In this document: positions 20,881-28,468 of the stretch, piece by piece
Layout of the letters: every line of letters begins with the position of its first letter
Numbering within the stretch: position 1 is the first letter of the stretch
Origin: Azohydromonas caseinilytica
GTDB taxonomy: Bacteria; Pseudomonadota; Gammaproteobacteria; Burkholderiales; Burkholderiaceae_C
NCBI RefSeq assembly: GCF_012927045.1
Contig: NZ_JABBFW010000003.1
Location: 186,001 to 250,000, forward strand
Direction: 5' to 3'
Length of the DNA stretch: 64,000 bases
Translations under genes and position numbers: made by a program
Notes under the pieces: model-generated
What the model saw: only the letters and a program-made list of their open reading frames with translations
The model's database searches: none
Told to the model about the DNA's origin: nothing

Positions 20881-22104
20881 TCAGCGCAGCAGTTCTTCCA
20901 GCGACATCGTCTCCACGCCGGCTTGCGCCCTGAAGGCGCCGGTGACCGGCGCCGGCTCCAGCAGCAGGCGGTCGATCAGCGGCGCCGCCGGCGTGCGCGC
21001 CGGGTCGCACAGCAGCACCAGGCGCTGGGCGCCGCCCTCTTCCAGGCGGCCGATCCAGTCCAGCGCGATGAGGGTGTCGAGCACCGGCTCCAGCCGCACC
21101 GGGTCCACGCCCAGGACCTCGGCCAGGGCCGGCTGCGAACGGCCCGGCCTGCCCTCGCGCTGCGCCGCCACCAGCACCCGCAGCGTCGCCAGCGCCAGCG
21201 CGAAGGGCTGGCCCGGCCCGCTGGGCAGCCGTGCCGTGCGCTGCGTCAGGCTCTGCGCGCTGGCGGCGATCACCGCACCCAGCAGCACGATCACCCAGCC
21301 CGCATACAGCCACACCAGCAGGATCGGCAGCGTGGTGAAGGCACCATAGACGGCCGAGTAGGTCGGCACCTTGCTGAAGTACCAGCCGATGAGGTCCTTG
21401 GCCAGCTCGAAGCCCAGCGCCACGAACAGCGCGCCGGCCAAGGCATGCGGCCAGCGCACCAGCGTGTTGGGCACGTAGCGGAACAGCGCCGCCACGCCGG
21501 CCACCAGCAGCGCGAACTCGAACACGTTGAGCAGCAGGCTCACGCCCCAGGGCGGCGTGTGCACCCAGCCCTGCGAGGCCGACAGCGCGTACGAGGTGAC
21601 GGACAGGCTCACGCCCATCACCAGCGGGCCGAGCGTGAGCGCGGCCCAGTACACCAGCACGCGCTGGCCGATGGGACGCGGCCGCCGCACGGCCCAGATG
21701 GCATTGAGCGCGCGGTCGATGGTGAGCATGGTCGCCACCGCCGTGCCGCCCAGCAGCACCAACCCCACGCCGCTCAGGCGCCGGGCCTTGGCGGCAAACT
21801 GCGTCAACTGGCCAAGCACCTGGCGCGAGATGTTGTCCGGCACCAGGGACTGCATGAAGTACTTCTCCAGCGCGGTCTGGAACGCACCGAACACCGGGAA
21901 GGCCGAGAACAGCGCGAAGGCCATGGTGGTGAGCGGCACCAGCGCCAGCAGCGTCGTGAAGGTCAGGCTGCTGGCCGTCAGGCTCAGCTTGTCGTCGCGG
22001 AAGCGCTGATGCAGCGTCAGAAAGGTGTCGCGCCAGGGCCAGTGGCGCAGCATCCGCCACGCGCCCAACCACCGGCCACGCCAGCGGGCGGGGGGAGTAT
22101 TCAT
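20881..22104 (-). CDS. YihY/BrkB family inner-membrane protein with C-terminal extension
   Basis: This encodes 407 residues from ATG 22104. The membrane part (residues ~20-295) has KLSLTASSLTFTTLLALVPLTTMAFALFSAFP, then LTIDRALNAIWAVRRPRP and VYGAFTTLPILLVWLYAGWVIVLLGAVIAAS, typical of the UPF0761/YihY family. It was once called RNase BN, but that activity is not accepted. The last ~100 residues are soluble and hold a winged-helix-like stretch (LAEVLGVDPVRLEPVLDTLIALDWIGRL). Its role is unknown. The start lies only 19 bases from the divergent DUF2069 start, so promoter regions overlap coding sequence. ATG 22125 is an alternative start. Confidence 0.88.
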   Translation of the reverse strand: MNTPPARWRGRWLGAWRMLRHWPWRDTFLTLHQRFRDDKLSLTASSLTFTTLLALVPLTTMAFALFSAFPVFGAFQTALEKYFMQSLVPDNISRQVLGQLTQFAAKARRLSGVGLVLLGGTAVATMLTIDRALNAIWAVRRPRPIGQRVLVYWAALTLGPLVMGVSLSVTSYALSASQGWVHTPPWGVSLLLNVFEFALLVAGVAALFRYVPNTLVRWPHALAGALFVALGFELAKDLIGWYFSKVPTYSAVYGAFTTLPILLVWLYAGWVIVLLGAVIAASAQSLTQRTARLPSGPGQPFALALATLRVLVAAQREGRPGRSQPALAEVLGVDPVRLEPVLDTLIALDWIGRLEEGGAQRLVLLCDPARTPAAPLIDRLLLEPAPVTGAFRAQAGVETMSLEELLR

Positions 22105-22123
22105 CAACACTATGATGCCAAAC

Positions 22124-22519
22124 ATGTCGATTGAGCCAATCTTGAATCCGCTGCCACCGATGGTGCGCCGCACGCGCGACCTGGCCGTGGCCAGCCTGTT
22201 GGGGCTCATCGTCCTGGGACTGGCCTGGGAGTTGTGGCTGGCGCCCACCGGGCGCGGCACGCTGGCCTTGAAGGTGCTGCCCCTGGTGGTGCCGCTGGCC
22301 GGGCTGCTCAAGCGGCGCATGTACACCTACCGCTGGGTCAGCCTGCTGGTGTGGATCTACTTCGCCGAGGGCGTGGTGCGTGCCACCAGCGAGCCGCCGC
22401 CAGGGGCCTGGCTGGCGCTGATTGAAGTTCTGCTGTGCCTGCTGTTGTTCGTCGCCTGCGCCACGCATGTGCGCTGGCGCCTCAAGCATGCGCCTGCCGC
22501 TGAAGGGAAGAAGTCATGA
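22124..22519 (+). CDS. DUF2069 family membrane protein
   Basis: This encodes 131 residues from ATG 22124 (MSIEPILNPLPPMVRRTRD). It has about four hydrophobic helices, with LKRRMYTYRWVSLLVWIYFAEGVVRATSEPPPG matching DUF2069. The function is unknown. ATGs at 22112 and 22115 are also in frame. TATGAT at 22111-22116 could be a -10 element, which would make a leaderless message from 22124. The gene overlaps the following oxidase by four bases (ATGA). Confidence 0.85.
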   Translation: MSIEPILNPLPPMVRRTRDLAVASLLGLIVLGLAWELWLAPTGRGTLALKVLPLVVPLAGLLKRRMYTYRWVSLLVWIYFAEGVVRATSEPPPGAWLALIEVLLCLLLFVACATHVRWRLKHAPAAEGKKS

Positions 22520-23922
22520 GCGCGGAATTTCTGGACGCCCTGCGGGCCACCCTGGGCCCCGAGCATGTGCTGAGCGAAGGGGACCTCAGTGCCTACGAGG
22601 TGGACTGGCGCAAGCGCTGGCATGGGAAGGCGCTGGCGGTGGCCCGACCGGCCGACACGGCGCAGGTGGCGGCCGTGCTGCGCCTGTGCGCGCAGCATGG
22701 CGTGACGGTGGTGCCGCAGGGCGGCAATACCGGGCTGGTGGTCGGCAGCGTGCCGGATGACACCGGGCGCCAGCTGGTGCTGAGCCTGCGCCGCATGAAC
22801 CGCGTGCGCTCGTTCGATACCGCCAACCTCACGCTCACGGTCGATGCCGGCTGCGTGCTGCAGGCGGTGCAGGAAGCGGCCGGGGCACAGGGTCTGCTGT
22901 TTCCACTGAGCCTGGCGGCCGAGGGCAGCGCCACCATCGGCGGCAACCTGGCCAGCAACGCCGGCGGCACGCAGGTGCTGCGCTATGGCAATGCGCGCGA
23001 GCTGTGCCTGGGGCTGGAAGTGGTGACGGCGCAGGGCGAGGTCTGGGACGGCCTGTCCGGGCTGCGCAAGGACAACACCGGCTACGACCTGCGCGACCTG
23101 TTCATCGGCAGCGAGGGCACGCTGGGCGTCATCACCGCCGCGACGCTGAAGCTGTTCCCGCAGCCCGCCGCCGTGACCACGGCCATGGCGGCCTGCGCAT
23201 CGCTGGAGCAGTCGGTGGCGCTACTGAAGGCGGCCCGCGCCAGGCTGGGCGCCGGCCTCACCGGCTTCGAGGTGATGGGCCGTTTCGCGCTGGACCTGGT
23301 GGCCAAGCACTTCCCCGAGCTGCCCCGCCCCCTGCCCGGCGCCGCCTGGACCGTGCTGCTGGAACAGAGCGACGAGGAAAGCGAGACGCACGCCCAGGAG
23401 CGCTTCGAGGCACTGCTGGCCGCGGCGCTGGAGGACGGCCTGATCGAGGACGCCGCCGTGGCACAGAGCCAGGCGCAGTCCAAGGCGATGTGGCATGTGC
23501 GCGAGTCGATCTCGCTGGCGCAGGCCCAGGAAGGGCTCAACATCAAGCACGACATCGCCCTGCCGGTGTCCAACATCCCGGCCTTCTGTGCGCAAGCCGA
23601 CGCGGCCCTGCAGGCGGCGTTCCCCGGCGTGCGCATCGTCAACTTCGGCCATCTGGGCGACGGCAACCTGCACTACAACGTGCAGGTGCCCGAGGGGGGC
23701 GATGGCGCGGCCTTCCTGCGCGAACACGAGGCGGCGGTGAACCGGGTCGTGTTCGACGCGGTGCAGGCCTTCGACGGCAGCTTCTCGGCCGAGCATGGCA
23801 TCGGCTCGCTCAAGCGCGAGGAGCTGGCGCAGCGCAAGTCGCCCACGGCGCTGGGGCTGATGCGGGCCATCAAGCAGGCGCTGGACCCGCAGGGTGTGCT
23901 CAATCCCGGGCGCGTGCTGTAA
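22516..23922 (+). CDS. FAD-binding oxidoreductase, GlcD/D-2-hydroxyacid dehydrogenase type
   Basis: This encodes 468 residues. The PCMH-type FAD domain has TVVPQGGNTGLVVGSVPDDTG near residue 68, SLAAEGSATIGGNLASNAGG near 133 and LFIGSEGTLGVITAATLKLFP near 195. The C-terminal domain has GHLGDGNLHYNVQVP and ends SFSAEHGIGSLKREEL...DPQGVLNPGRVL. These place it in the D-lactate, glycolate and D-2-hydroxyglutarate dehydrogenase family. The exact 2-hydroxy acid cannot be told from the sequence. It is translationally coupled to DUF2069. glcEF-like partners are absent, so a stand-alone D-2-hydroxyglutarate or D-lactate enzyme is more likely than glycolate oxidase. Confidence 0.92.
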   Translation: MSAEFLDALRATLGPEHVLSEGDLSAYEVDWRKRWHGKALAVARPADTAQVAAVLRLCAQHGVTVVPQGGNTGLVVGSVPDDTGRQLVLSLRRMNRVRSFDTANLTLTVDAGCVLQAVQEAAGAQGLLFPLSLAAEGSATIGGNLASNAGGTQVLRYGNARELCLGLEVVTAQGEVWDGLSGLRKDNTGYDLRDLFIGSEGTLGVITAATLKLFPQPAAVTTAMAACASLEQSVALLKAARARLGAGLTGFEVMGRFALDLVAKHFPELPRPLPGAAWTVLLEQSDEESETHAQERFEALLAAALEDGLIEDAAVAQSQAQSKAMWHVRESISLAQAQEGLNIKHDIALPVSNIPAFCAQADAALQAAFPGVRIVNFGHLGDGNLHYNVQVPEGGDGAAFLREHEAAVNRVVFDAVQAFDGSFSAEHGIGSLKREELAQRKSPTALGLMRAIKQALDPQGVLNPGRVL

Positions 23923-23967
23923 CGGAAAGCCTTGCAGCGCCACGCCCACTGATGCCCCAAAAGACAA

Positions 23968-23986
23968 ACCCGGCCAGTGGCCGGGT
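23968..23986 (-). terminator. Terminator between the FAD oxidase and DUF1178 genes
   Basis: ACCCGGCC (23968-23975) pairs with GGCCGGGT (23979-23986) over a three-base loop. On the minus strand it is followed by TTGTCTTTTGGGG, so it ends the long minus-strand run of DUF1178 and upstream genes. Its plus-strand tail is not T-rich. Confidence 0.7.
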
Positions 23987-24009
23987 CGTCATGGGGGCAG
24001 CGCGACTGC

Positions 24010-24468
24010 CTACTGAATCGGTTCCTTGAGCACCTTGGGAATGGGCAGAGGCATCACGTCGATGCCCTCTTCCACCAACTCGGCCGCCTGGTCCGGGCTG
24101 GCCTGGCCGCGGATGCCGCGACTGGGCGCGTCACCGTAGTGAATGCGGCGCGCTTCGTCGGCGAAGCGCTCGCCCACGTCCTCGGTGTTGGCCATCACAT
24201 GCCGCACGGCCTGCATCCACAGCGCCTGCAGCTGCTGCGCTTCCGGCGTGGCCGCTACCGGCTCGCCGCTCTTGGGCTGCTGCGCCACGGGCTCGCGCGC
24301 GTTGGACAGATTCAGGCGCGGCGCGCTGGGCAGGCGGCTCACGCTCTGGCTGCCGCACAGCGGACATTCCACCAGCCCGCGGCCGTGCTGGCTCGCAAAG
24401 TCGTCTTCCGAGCCGAACCAGCCTTCGAAGCCATGGCCGCGGTCGCAGCGCAGATCAAGCACCTTCAT
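24010..24468 (-). CDS. DUF1178 family protein
   Basis: This encodes 152 residues from ATG 24468 (MKVLDLRCDRGHGFEGWFGSEDDF). The N-terminal region has a zinc-ribbon-like pair of knuckles (RCDRGH and VECPLCGS), typical of DUF1178. The middle is variable and the C-terminus (MANTEDVGERFADEARRIHYG...) is conserved in the family. The function is unknown. Its start overlaps the NUDIX gene end by 14 bases, so it belongs to the nuo-linked transcript. The C-terminus has the run AELVEEGIDVMPLPIP. Confidence 0.9.
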   Translation of the reverse strand: MKVLDLRCDRGHGFEGWFGSEDDFASQHGRGLVECPLCGSQSVSRLPSAPRLNLSNAREPVAQQPKSGEPVAATPEAQQLQALWMQAVRHVMANTEDVGERFADEARRIHYGDAPSRGIRGQASPDQAAELVEEGIDVMPLPIPKVLKEPIQ

Positions 24469-25072
24469 GCGGGGAATTATCGTCGCCGCCCAGCTCGGGA
24501 GCGGGTTGCCAGTCCAGTGACCACTGTTTCTGCCGCCACTTGTGCAGCCACAGCAGCCCGATGAGCGTCTTCGCATCGCTGAGTTCGCCACGCGCGGCCA
24601 GGGCGTCGAGCTCTTCCTCGGTCATCAGCACCACGTCCAGGTGCTCGCCGTGGTCCAGCGCCGCCTCGCCCTCGCGCAGGCCGCGGGCGAAGAACAGGTG
24701 GATGACCTCGTCGGAATAGGCGGCGGCGTTGTGGATGGGCCCGGCATAGGCCCACTCGTCGGCGCAGTAGCCGGTTTCCTCGATGAGCTCGCGCACGGCG
24801 GTGTGCAGCGGCGGCTCGCCGGGGTCGATCTTGCCGGCCGGAAACTCCAGGATCACGCGCTGCAGCGGGTAGCGGTACTGGCGCTCCAGCACCAGCCGCC
24901 CGTCATCAAGCACCGGCACCACCACGGAGGCCCCGGGGTGGCGGATGTACTCGCGCTCGGTCTCGTGACCACCGGGCAGCCGCGCCTTGTCGCGCTGCAC
25001 GTTCAGGAAGTTGCCTTCGAACACCGTCTCCGACTGGAGCCGGTGTTCGCGCAGGTGATCGTCCTCAGCCAT
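24455..25072 (-). CDS. NUDIX hydrolase, probable ADP-ribose pyrophosphatase
   Basis: This encodes 205 residues. The NUDIX box GKIDPGEPPLHTAVRELIEETGY (GX5EX7REUXEEXGU) lies near residues 79-101. Upstream, REYIRHPGASVVVPVLDDGRLVLERQYRYP matches the ADP-ribose pyrophosphatase/YffH group, and AYSDEVIHLFFARGL follows. It probably hydrolyses ADP-ribose or another nucleoside diphosphate derivative with Mg2+. Its ATG lies within the last codons of the DUF2818 gene. The location behind nuoN suggests a link to NAD(H) turnover, which is inference. Confidence 0.9.
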   Translation of the reverse strand: MAEDDHLREHRLQSETVFEGNFLNVQRDKARLPGGHETEREYIRHPGASVVVPVLDDGRLVLERQYRYPLQRVILEFPAGKIDPGEPPLHTAVRELIEETGYCADEWAYAGPIHNAAAYSDEVIHLFFARGLREGEAALDHGEHLDVVLMTEEELDALAARGELSDAKTLIGLLWLHKWRQKQWSLDWQPAPELGGDDNSPHEGA

Positions 25073-25370
25073 GGTGGTGCCGCCTCAGGTAACGCCAGAC
25101 GAAGCCGGGGAAGGCCAGCGTCAGGAACAGGCAGCCCATCGCGGCATAGAACTCCCAGCCTTGCGGGTAGATCTGGCCGATGCGGGCTTCCAGCAGGCGA
25201 CCCAGCCCCAGCGTCAGCAGTGCCAGAAGCAGCAGCTCCAGCAACCGCCAGCCAAATGCCTTGGGAGCACGCCGCGGGCCTACCAGCAGCAGCCGCTCGG
25301 TGAAGAACGGCAAGTTGGCGGCGACCACGGCGGCAAGCAGCACCAGCGTGACTTCGGCGCCGTGGCTCAT
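25065..25370 (-). CDS. DUF2818 family membrane protein
   Basis: This encodes 101 residues with three hydrophobic helices (VTLVLLAAVVAANLPFF, LLELLLLALLTLGLG and AAMGCLFLTLAFPGFVW). It ends in the His-rich RRHHHG. DUF2818 is regularly found directly after nuoN in Burkholderiales. Its function is unknown, though the linkage suggests a role in complex I assembly or the membrane arm. It starts 13 bases after the nuoN stop and overlaps the NUDIX gene by eight bases. Confidence 0.88.
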   Translation of the reverse strand: MSHGAEVTLVLLAAVVAANLPFFTERLLLVGPRRAPKAFGWRLLELLLLALLTLGLGRLLEARIGQIYPQGWEFYAAMGCLFLTLAFPGFVWRYLRRHHHG

Positions 25371-25383
25371 GTCGGCCTCGGGC

Positions 25384-26895
25384 TCAGGTCGCCAGCGCCT
25401 TGACGATGACGTCGCGGCACAGCGCCATCAGACCACCCGGCAGCACGCCCAGTGCCAGCACCGCAGCGCCATTGAGCGCCAGCAGCGCGCGGGCACCCGC
25501 CGGGCCGGTGATGGCCACACCTTCGGTCGGCTCGTCGAAGTACATGACCTTGACGATGCGCAGGTAATAGAAGGCGCCGATCAGCGACAGCAGCACCGCC
25601 ACCACGGCCAGCGTGATGTAGGCCGGATCGTTGGTGGTGACCAGCGACTGCAGCACCGCCAGCTTGGCGTAGAAGCCCACCGTCGGCGGGATGCCGGCCA
25701 GCGAGAACATCAGGATCAGCATCACGCCGGCCATCCAGGGGCTGCGCTTGCCCAGGCCCGCCAGATCCCTGATCTCCTCGGCCTCGAAGCCGTGGCGCGC
25801 GATCAGCATGATCAGGCCGAAGGTGCCCAGCGTGGTCAGCACGTAGGTGACCAGGTAGAACAGCGCCGAGCTGTAGCCGTTGGGCGCCGACAGCGTGTTG
25901 GAGCCGATGACGCTGGGCGTCAGGCCCAGCAGCATGAAGCCCAGCTGCGCGATGGTCGAGTAGGCCAGCAGCCGCTTGAGGTTGGTCTGCGCGATGGCGG
26001 CCAGGTTGCCGATGACCAGGGAGGCCACGGCCAGCACGATCAGCATCTGCTGCCAGTCGCGGGCCAGGCCGTTCATGCCCTCGTGCAGCAGGCGGATCGT
26101 GATGCCGAAGGCCGCCAGCTTCGGGGCGCCGGCGATGAGCAGCGTCACGGCCGTGGGAGCGCCCTGGTACACGTCGGGCACCCACATGTGGAAGGGCACC
26201 ACGCCGAGCTTGAACGCCAGGCCGGCCACGATGAACACCAGGCCGAAGGTCAGCACGTCACGGTTGATCAGCCCGCCCTGGATGGCCTCGAACGTGCCGC
26301 CGATGTCCAGGGTGCCGGTGGCACCGTACATCATCGACAGGCCGTAGAGCAGGAAGCCGCTGGCCAGCGCGCCCAGCACGAAGTACTTCATCGCCGCCTC
26401 GGTGGAGACGGCATGTTCACGCCGCAGCGCCACCAGGGCGTACAGCGACAGCGTCATCAGCTCCAGGCCCAGGTAGATGACCAGGAAGTTGTTGGCCGAG
26501 AGCATGACCAGCACGCCCAGCAGCGACAGCATGGACAGCGAGAAGAACTCGCCCTTGAGCATGTCGCGCGTGCTGATGTAGGACTGCGCGAAGACCAGCG
26601 TGGCCATCAGCGTCAGCGTGGCGCACACCGCCAGCAGCCGGCCCATCGGGTCGGCCACGACCATCTTCTGCATGCCGTACATGCTGGTCAGGCCGGTGCC
26701 GAGCTGGTCGGCCTGCATCATGGCGCTGAGCTGATCGACCTGCAGGAAGGCCACCACGGCCAGCGACAGCTGGGCCAGCCAGAAGGTCAGCCGGCGCTGC
26801 TCGTCCTTGACGAAGAGGTCCGCCAGCGCGACCACGCAGGCCATCGTCAGCAGCACGATCTCGGGCTGGACCACCAGCCAGTTGAATTGGTTCAT
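25384..26895 (-). CDS. nuoN: NADH-quinone oxidoreductase subunit N
   Basis: This encodes 503 residues with about 14 hydrophobic segments. It has the antiporter-like core (LELMTLSLYALVALRREH..., VAGLAFKLGVVPFHMWVPDVYQGAPTAVT). It is the last of the three proton-pumping antiporter-like subunits in the membrane arm of complex I. The Lys in AFKLGVVPFH and the Glu in GLELMTLS are the conserved channel residues. It ends the nuoA-N set, and DUF2818 follows directly. Confidence 0.97.
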   Translation of the reverse strand: MNQFNWLVVQPEIVLLTMACVVALADLFVKDEQRRLTFWLAQLSLAVVAFLQVDQLSAMMQADQLGTGLTSMYGMQKMVVADPMGRLLAVCATLTLMATLVFAQSYISTRDMLKGEFFSLSMLSLLGVLVMLSANNFLVIYLGLELMTLSLYALVALRREHAVSTEAAMKYFVLGALASGFLLYGLSMMYGATGTLDIGGTFEAIQGGLINRDVLTFGLVFIVAGLAFKLGVVPFHMWVPDVYQGAPTAVTLLIAGAPKLAAFGITIRLLHEGMNGLARDWQQMLIVLAVASLVIGNLAAIAQTNLKRLLAYSTIAQLGFMLLGLTPSVIGSNTLSAPNGYSSALFYLVTYVLTTLGTFGLIMLIARHGFEAEEIRDLAGLGKRSPWMAGVMLILMFSLAGIPPTVGFYAKLAVLQSLVTTNDPAYITLAVVAVLLSLIGAFYYLRIVKVMYFDEPTEGVAITGPAGARALLALNGAAVLALGVLPGGLMALCRDVIVKALAT

Positions 26896-26917
26896 TGTCT
26901 GAGACTCCCCGTGCGGC

Positions 26918-28447
26918 TCAGTTCGGCTTGGAGGCGTTGGCCACCGTGGCGGCGTCCTTCACCTCGGCGGTGTTGGCCAGCTTGGAGGTGCTGACGTGAG
27001 CCAGCAGTTGGTTCACCGACACGTGCATCGAATCGGTGAAGGGCTTCGGATACAGGCCCATCCACAGCGTGGCCACGGCCAGCACGGCCAGCATGGCGAA
27101 CTCGCGCAGGTTGATGTCGCTGAGCGAGCGCACGTTGTCGTTGGTCACGGCGCCGAAGTACACGCGCTTGAACATCCACAGCGTGTAGGCGGCGCCCGAG
27201 ATCAGCGCGGTGGCGGCCAGCATGCCGAGCCAGAAGTTGGACTTGACCGTGCCCAGGATCACCATCCACTCGCCCACGAAGCCGCCGGTGCCCGGCAGGC
27301 CGCAGTTGGCCATGGAGAACAGCAGCGCGAAGGCCGCGAACTTGGGCATGGTGTTGACCACGCCACCATAGGCCGCGATCTCGCGCGAGTGCACGCGGTC
27401 GTAGAGCACGCCGATGGACAGGAACATCGCGCCGGAGACGAAGCCGTGGCTGATCATCTGGACCAGGCCGCCGGAGACGCCCAGCTCGTTGAAGATGAAG
27501 AAGCCCAGCGTCACGAAGCCCATGTGCGCGATGGACGAGTAGGCCACCAGCTTCTTCATGTCGTTCTGCACCAGCGCGACCAGGCCGATGTAGATCACCG
27601 CGATGAGGCTCAGCGAGATGATGAACCAGTCGTACTCGCGTGCCGCATCGGGGGCGATGGGCATGGAGAAGCGCAGGAAGCCGTAGGCGCCCAGCTTCAG
27701 CATGATCGCCGCCAGCACCACCGAGCCGCCGGTGGGCGCCTCGACGTGCGCGTCGGGCAGCCAGGTGTGCACCGGCCACATCGGCACCTTCACCGAGAAG
27801 GCGGCGAAGAAGGCGAAGAACAGCAGCGTCTGCGCCGACAGCGGCAGCGGCAGCGCGTGCCAGTCGAGGATGCTGAAGCTGCCGCCCGACTTGTAGTACA
27901 GGTAGATCAGCGCGATCAGCATCAGCAGCGAGCCGGCCAGCGTGTACAGGAAGAACTTGAAGGCCGCGTACACCCGGCGCGGGCCGCCCCAGACGCCGAT
28001 GATGATGTACATCGGGATCAGGGTCGCTTCGAAGAAGACGTAGAACAGCAGCCCGTCCAGCGCCGAGAACACGCCGATCATCAGGCCCGAGAGGATCAGG
28101 AACGCGCCCATGTACTGGTTCACGCGCTCGGTGATCACTTCCCAGCCCGCCATCACCACGATCACCGTGATGAAGGCGGTCAGCGGCACGAACCACAGCG
28201 AGATGCCGTCCAGGCCCAGGTGGTAGAACACGTTGAAGCGTTCGATCCAGGGCGCGCGCTCCACGAACTGCATCGCGGCGGTGCTGTTGTCGAAGCCCGA
28301 CAGCAGCGGCAGCGTCACCAGGAAGCCCGCCACCGAGCCCAGCAGGGCCAGCCAGCGCACGGTCTTGGCCTGATCATCTCGTCCCAACGCCAGCAGCAGG
28401 CCGCCCACCACGACCGGCAGCCAGATGGCCACACTCAACAATCCCAT
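26918..28447 (-). CDS. nuoM: NADH-quinone oxidoreductase subunit M
   Basis: This encodes 509 residues with many transmembrane helices. Conserved parts include FYVFFEATLIPMYIIIGVWGG with the channel Glu, AFSVKVPMWPVHTWLPDAHVEAPTGGSV with the channel Lys, and LVAYSSIAHMGFVTLG. It is one of the proton-pumping subunits of complex I. It lies 22 bases before nuoN and 21 after nuoL. The last ~20 residues are polar. Confidence 0.97.
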   Translation of the reverse strand: MGLLSVAIWLPVVVGGLLLALGRDDQAKTVRWLALLGSVAGFLVTLPLLSGFDNSTAAMQFVERAPWIERFNVFYHLGLDGISLWFVPLTAFITVIVVMAGWEVITERVNQYMGAFLILSGLMIGVFSALDGLLFYVFFEATLIPMYIIIGVWGGPRRVYAAFKFFLYTLAGSLLMLIALIYLYYKSGGSFSILDWHALPLPLSAQTLLFFAFFAAFSVKVPMWPVHTWLPDAHVEAPTGGSVVLAAIMLKLGAYGFLRFSMPIAPDAAREYDWFIISLSLIAVIYIGLVALVQNDMKKLVAYSSIAHMGFVTLGFFIFNELGVSGGLVQMISHGFVSGAMFLSIGVLYDRVHSREIAAYGGVVNTMPKFAAFALLFSMANCGLPGTGGFVGEWMVILGTVKSNFWLGMLAATALISGAAYTLWMFKRVYFGAVTNDNVRSLSDINLREFAMLAVLAVATLWMGLYPKPFTDSMHVSVNQLLAHVSTSKLANTAEVKDAATVANASKPN

Positions 28448-28468
28448 CTTTTTTCTCCGCCCTGCCTA

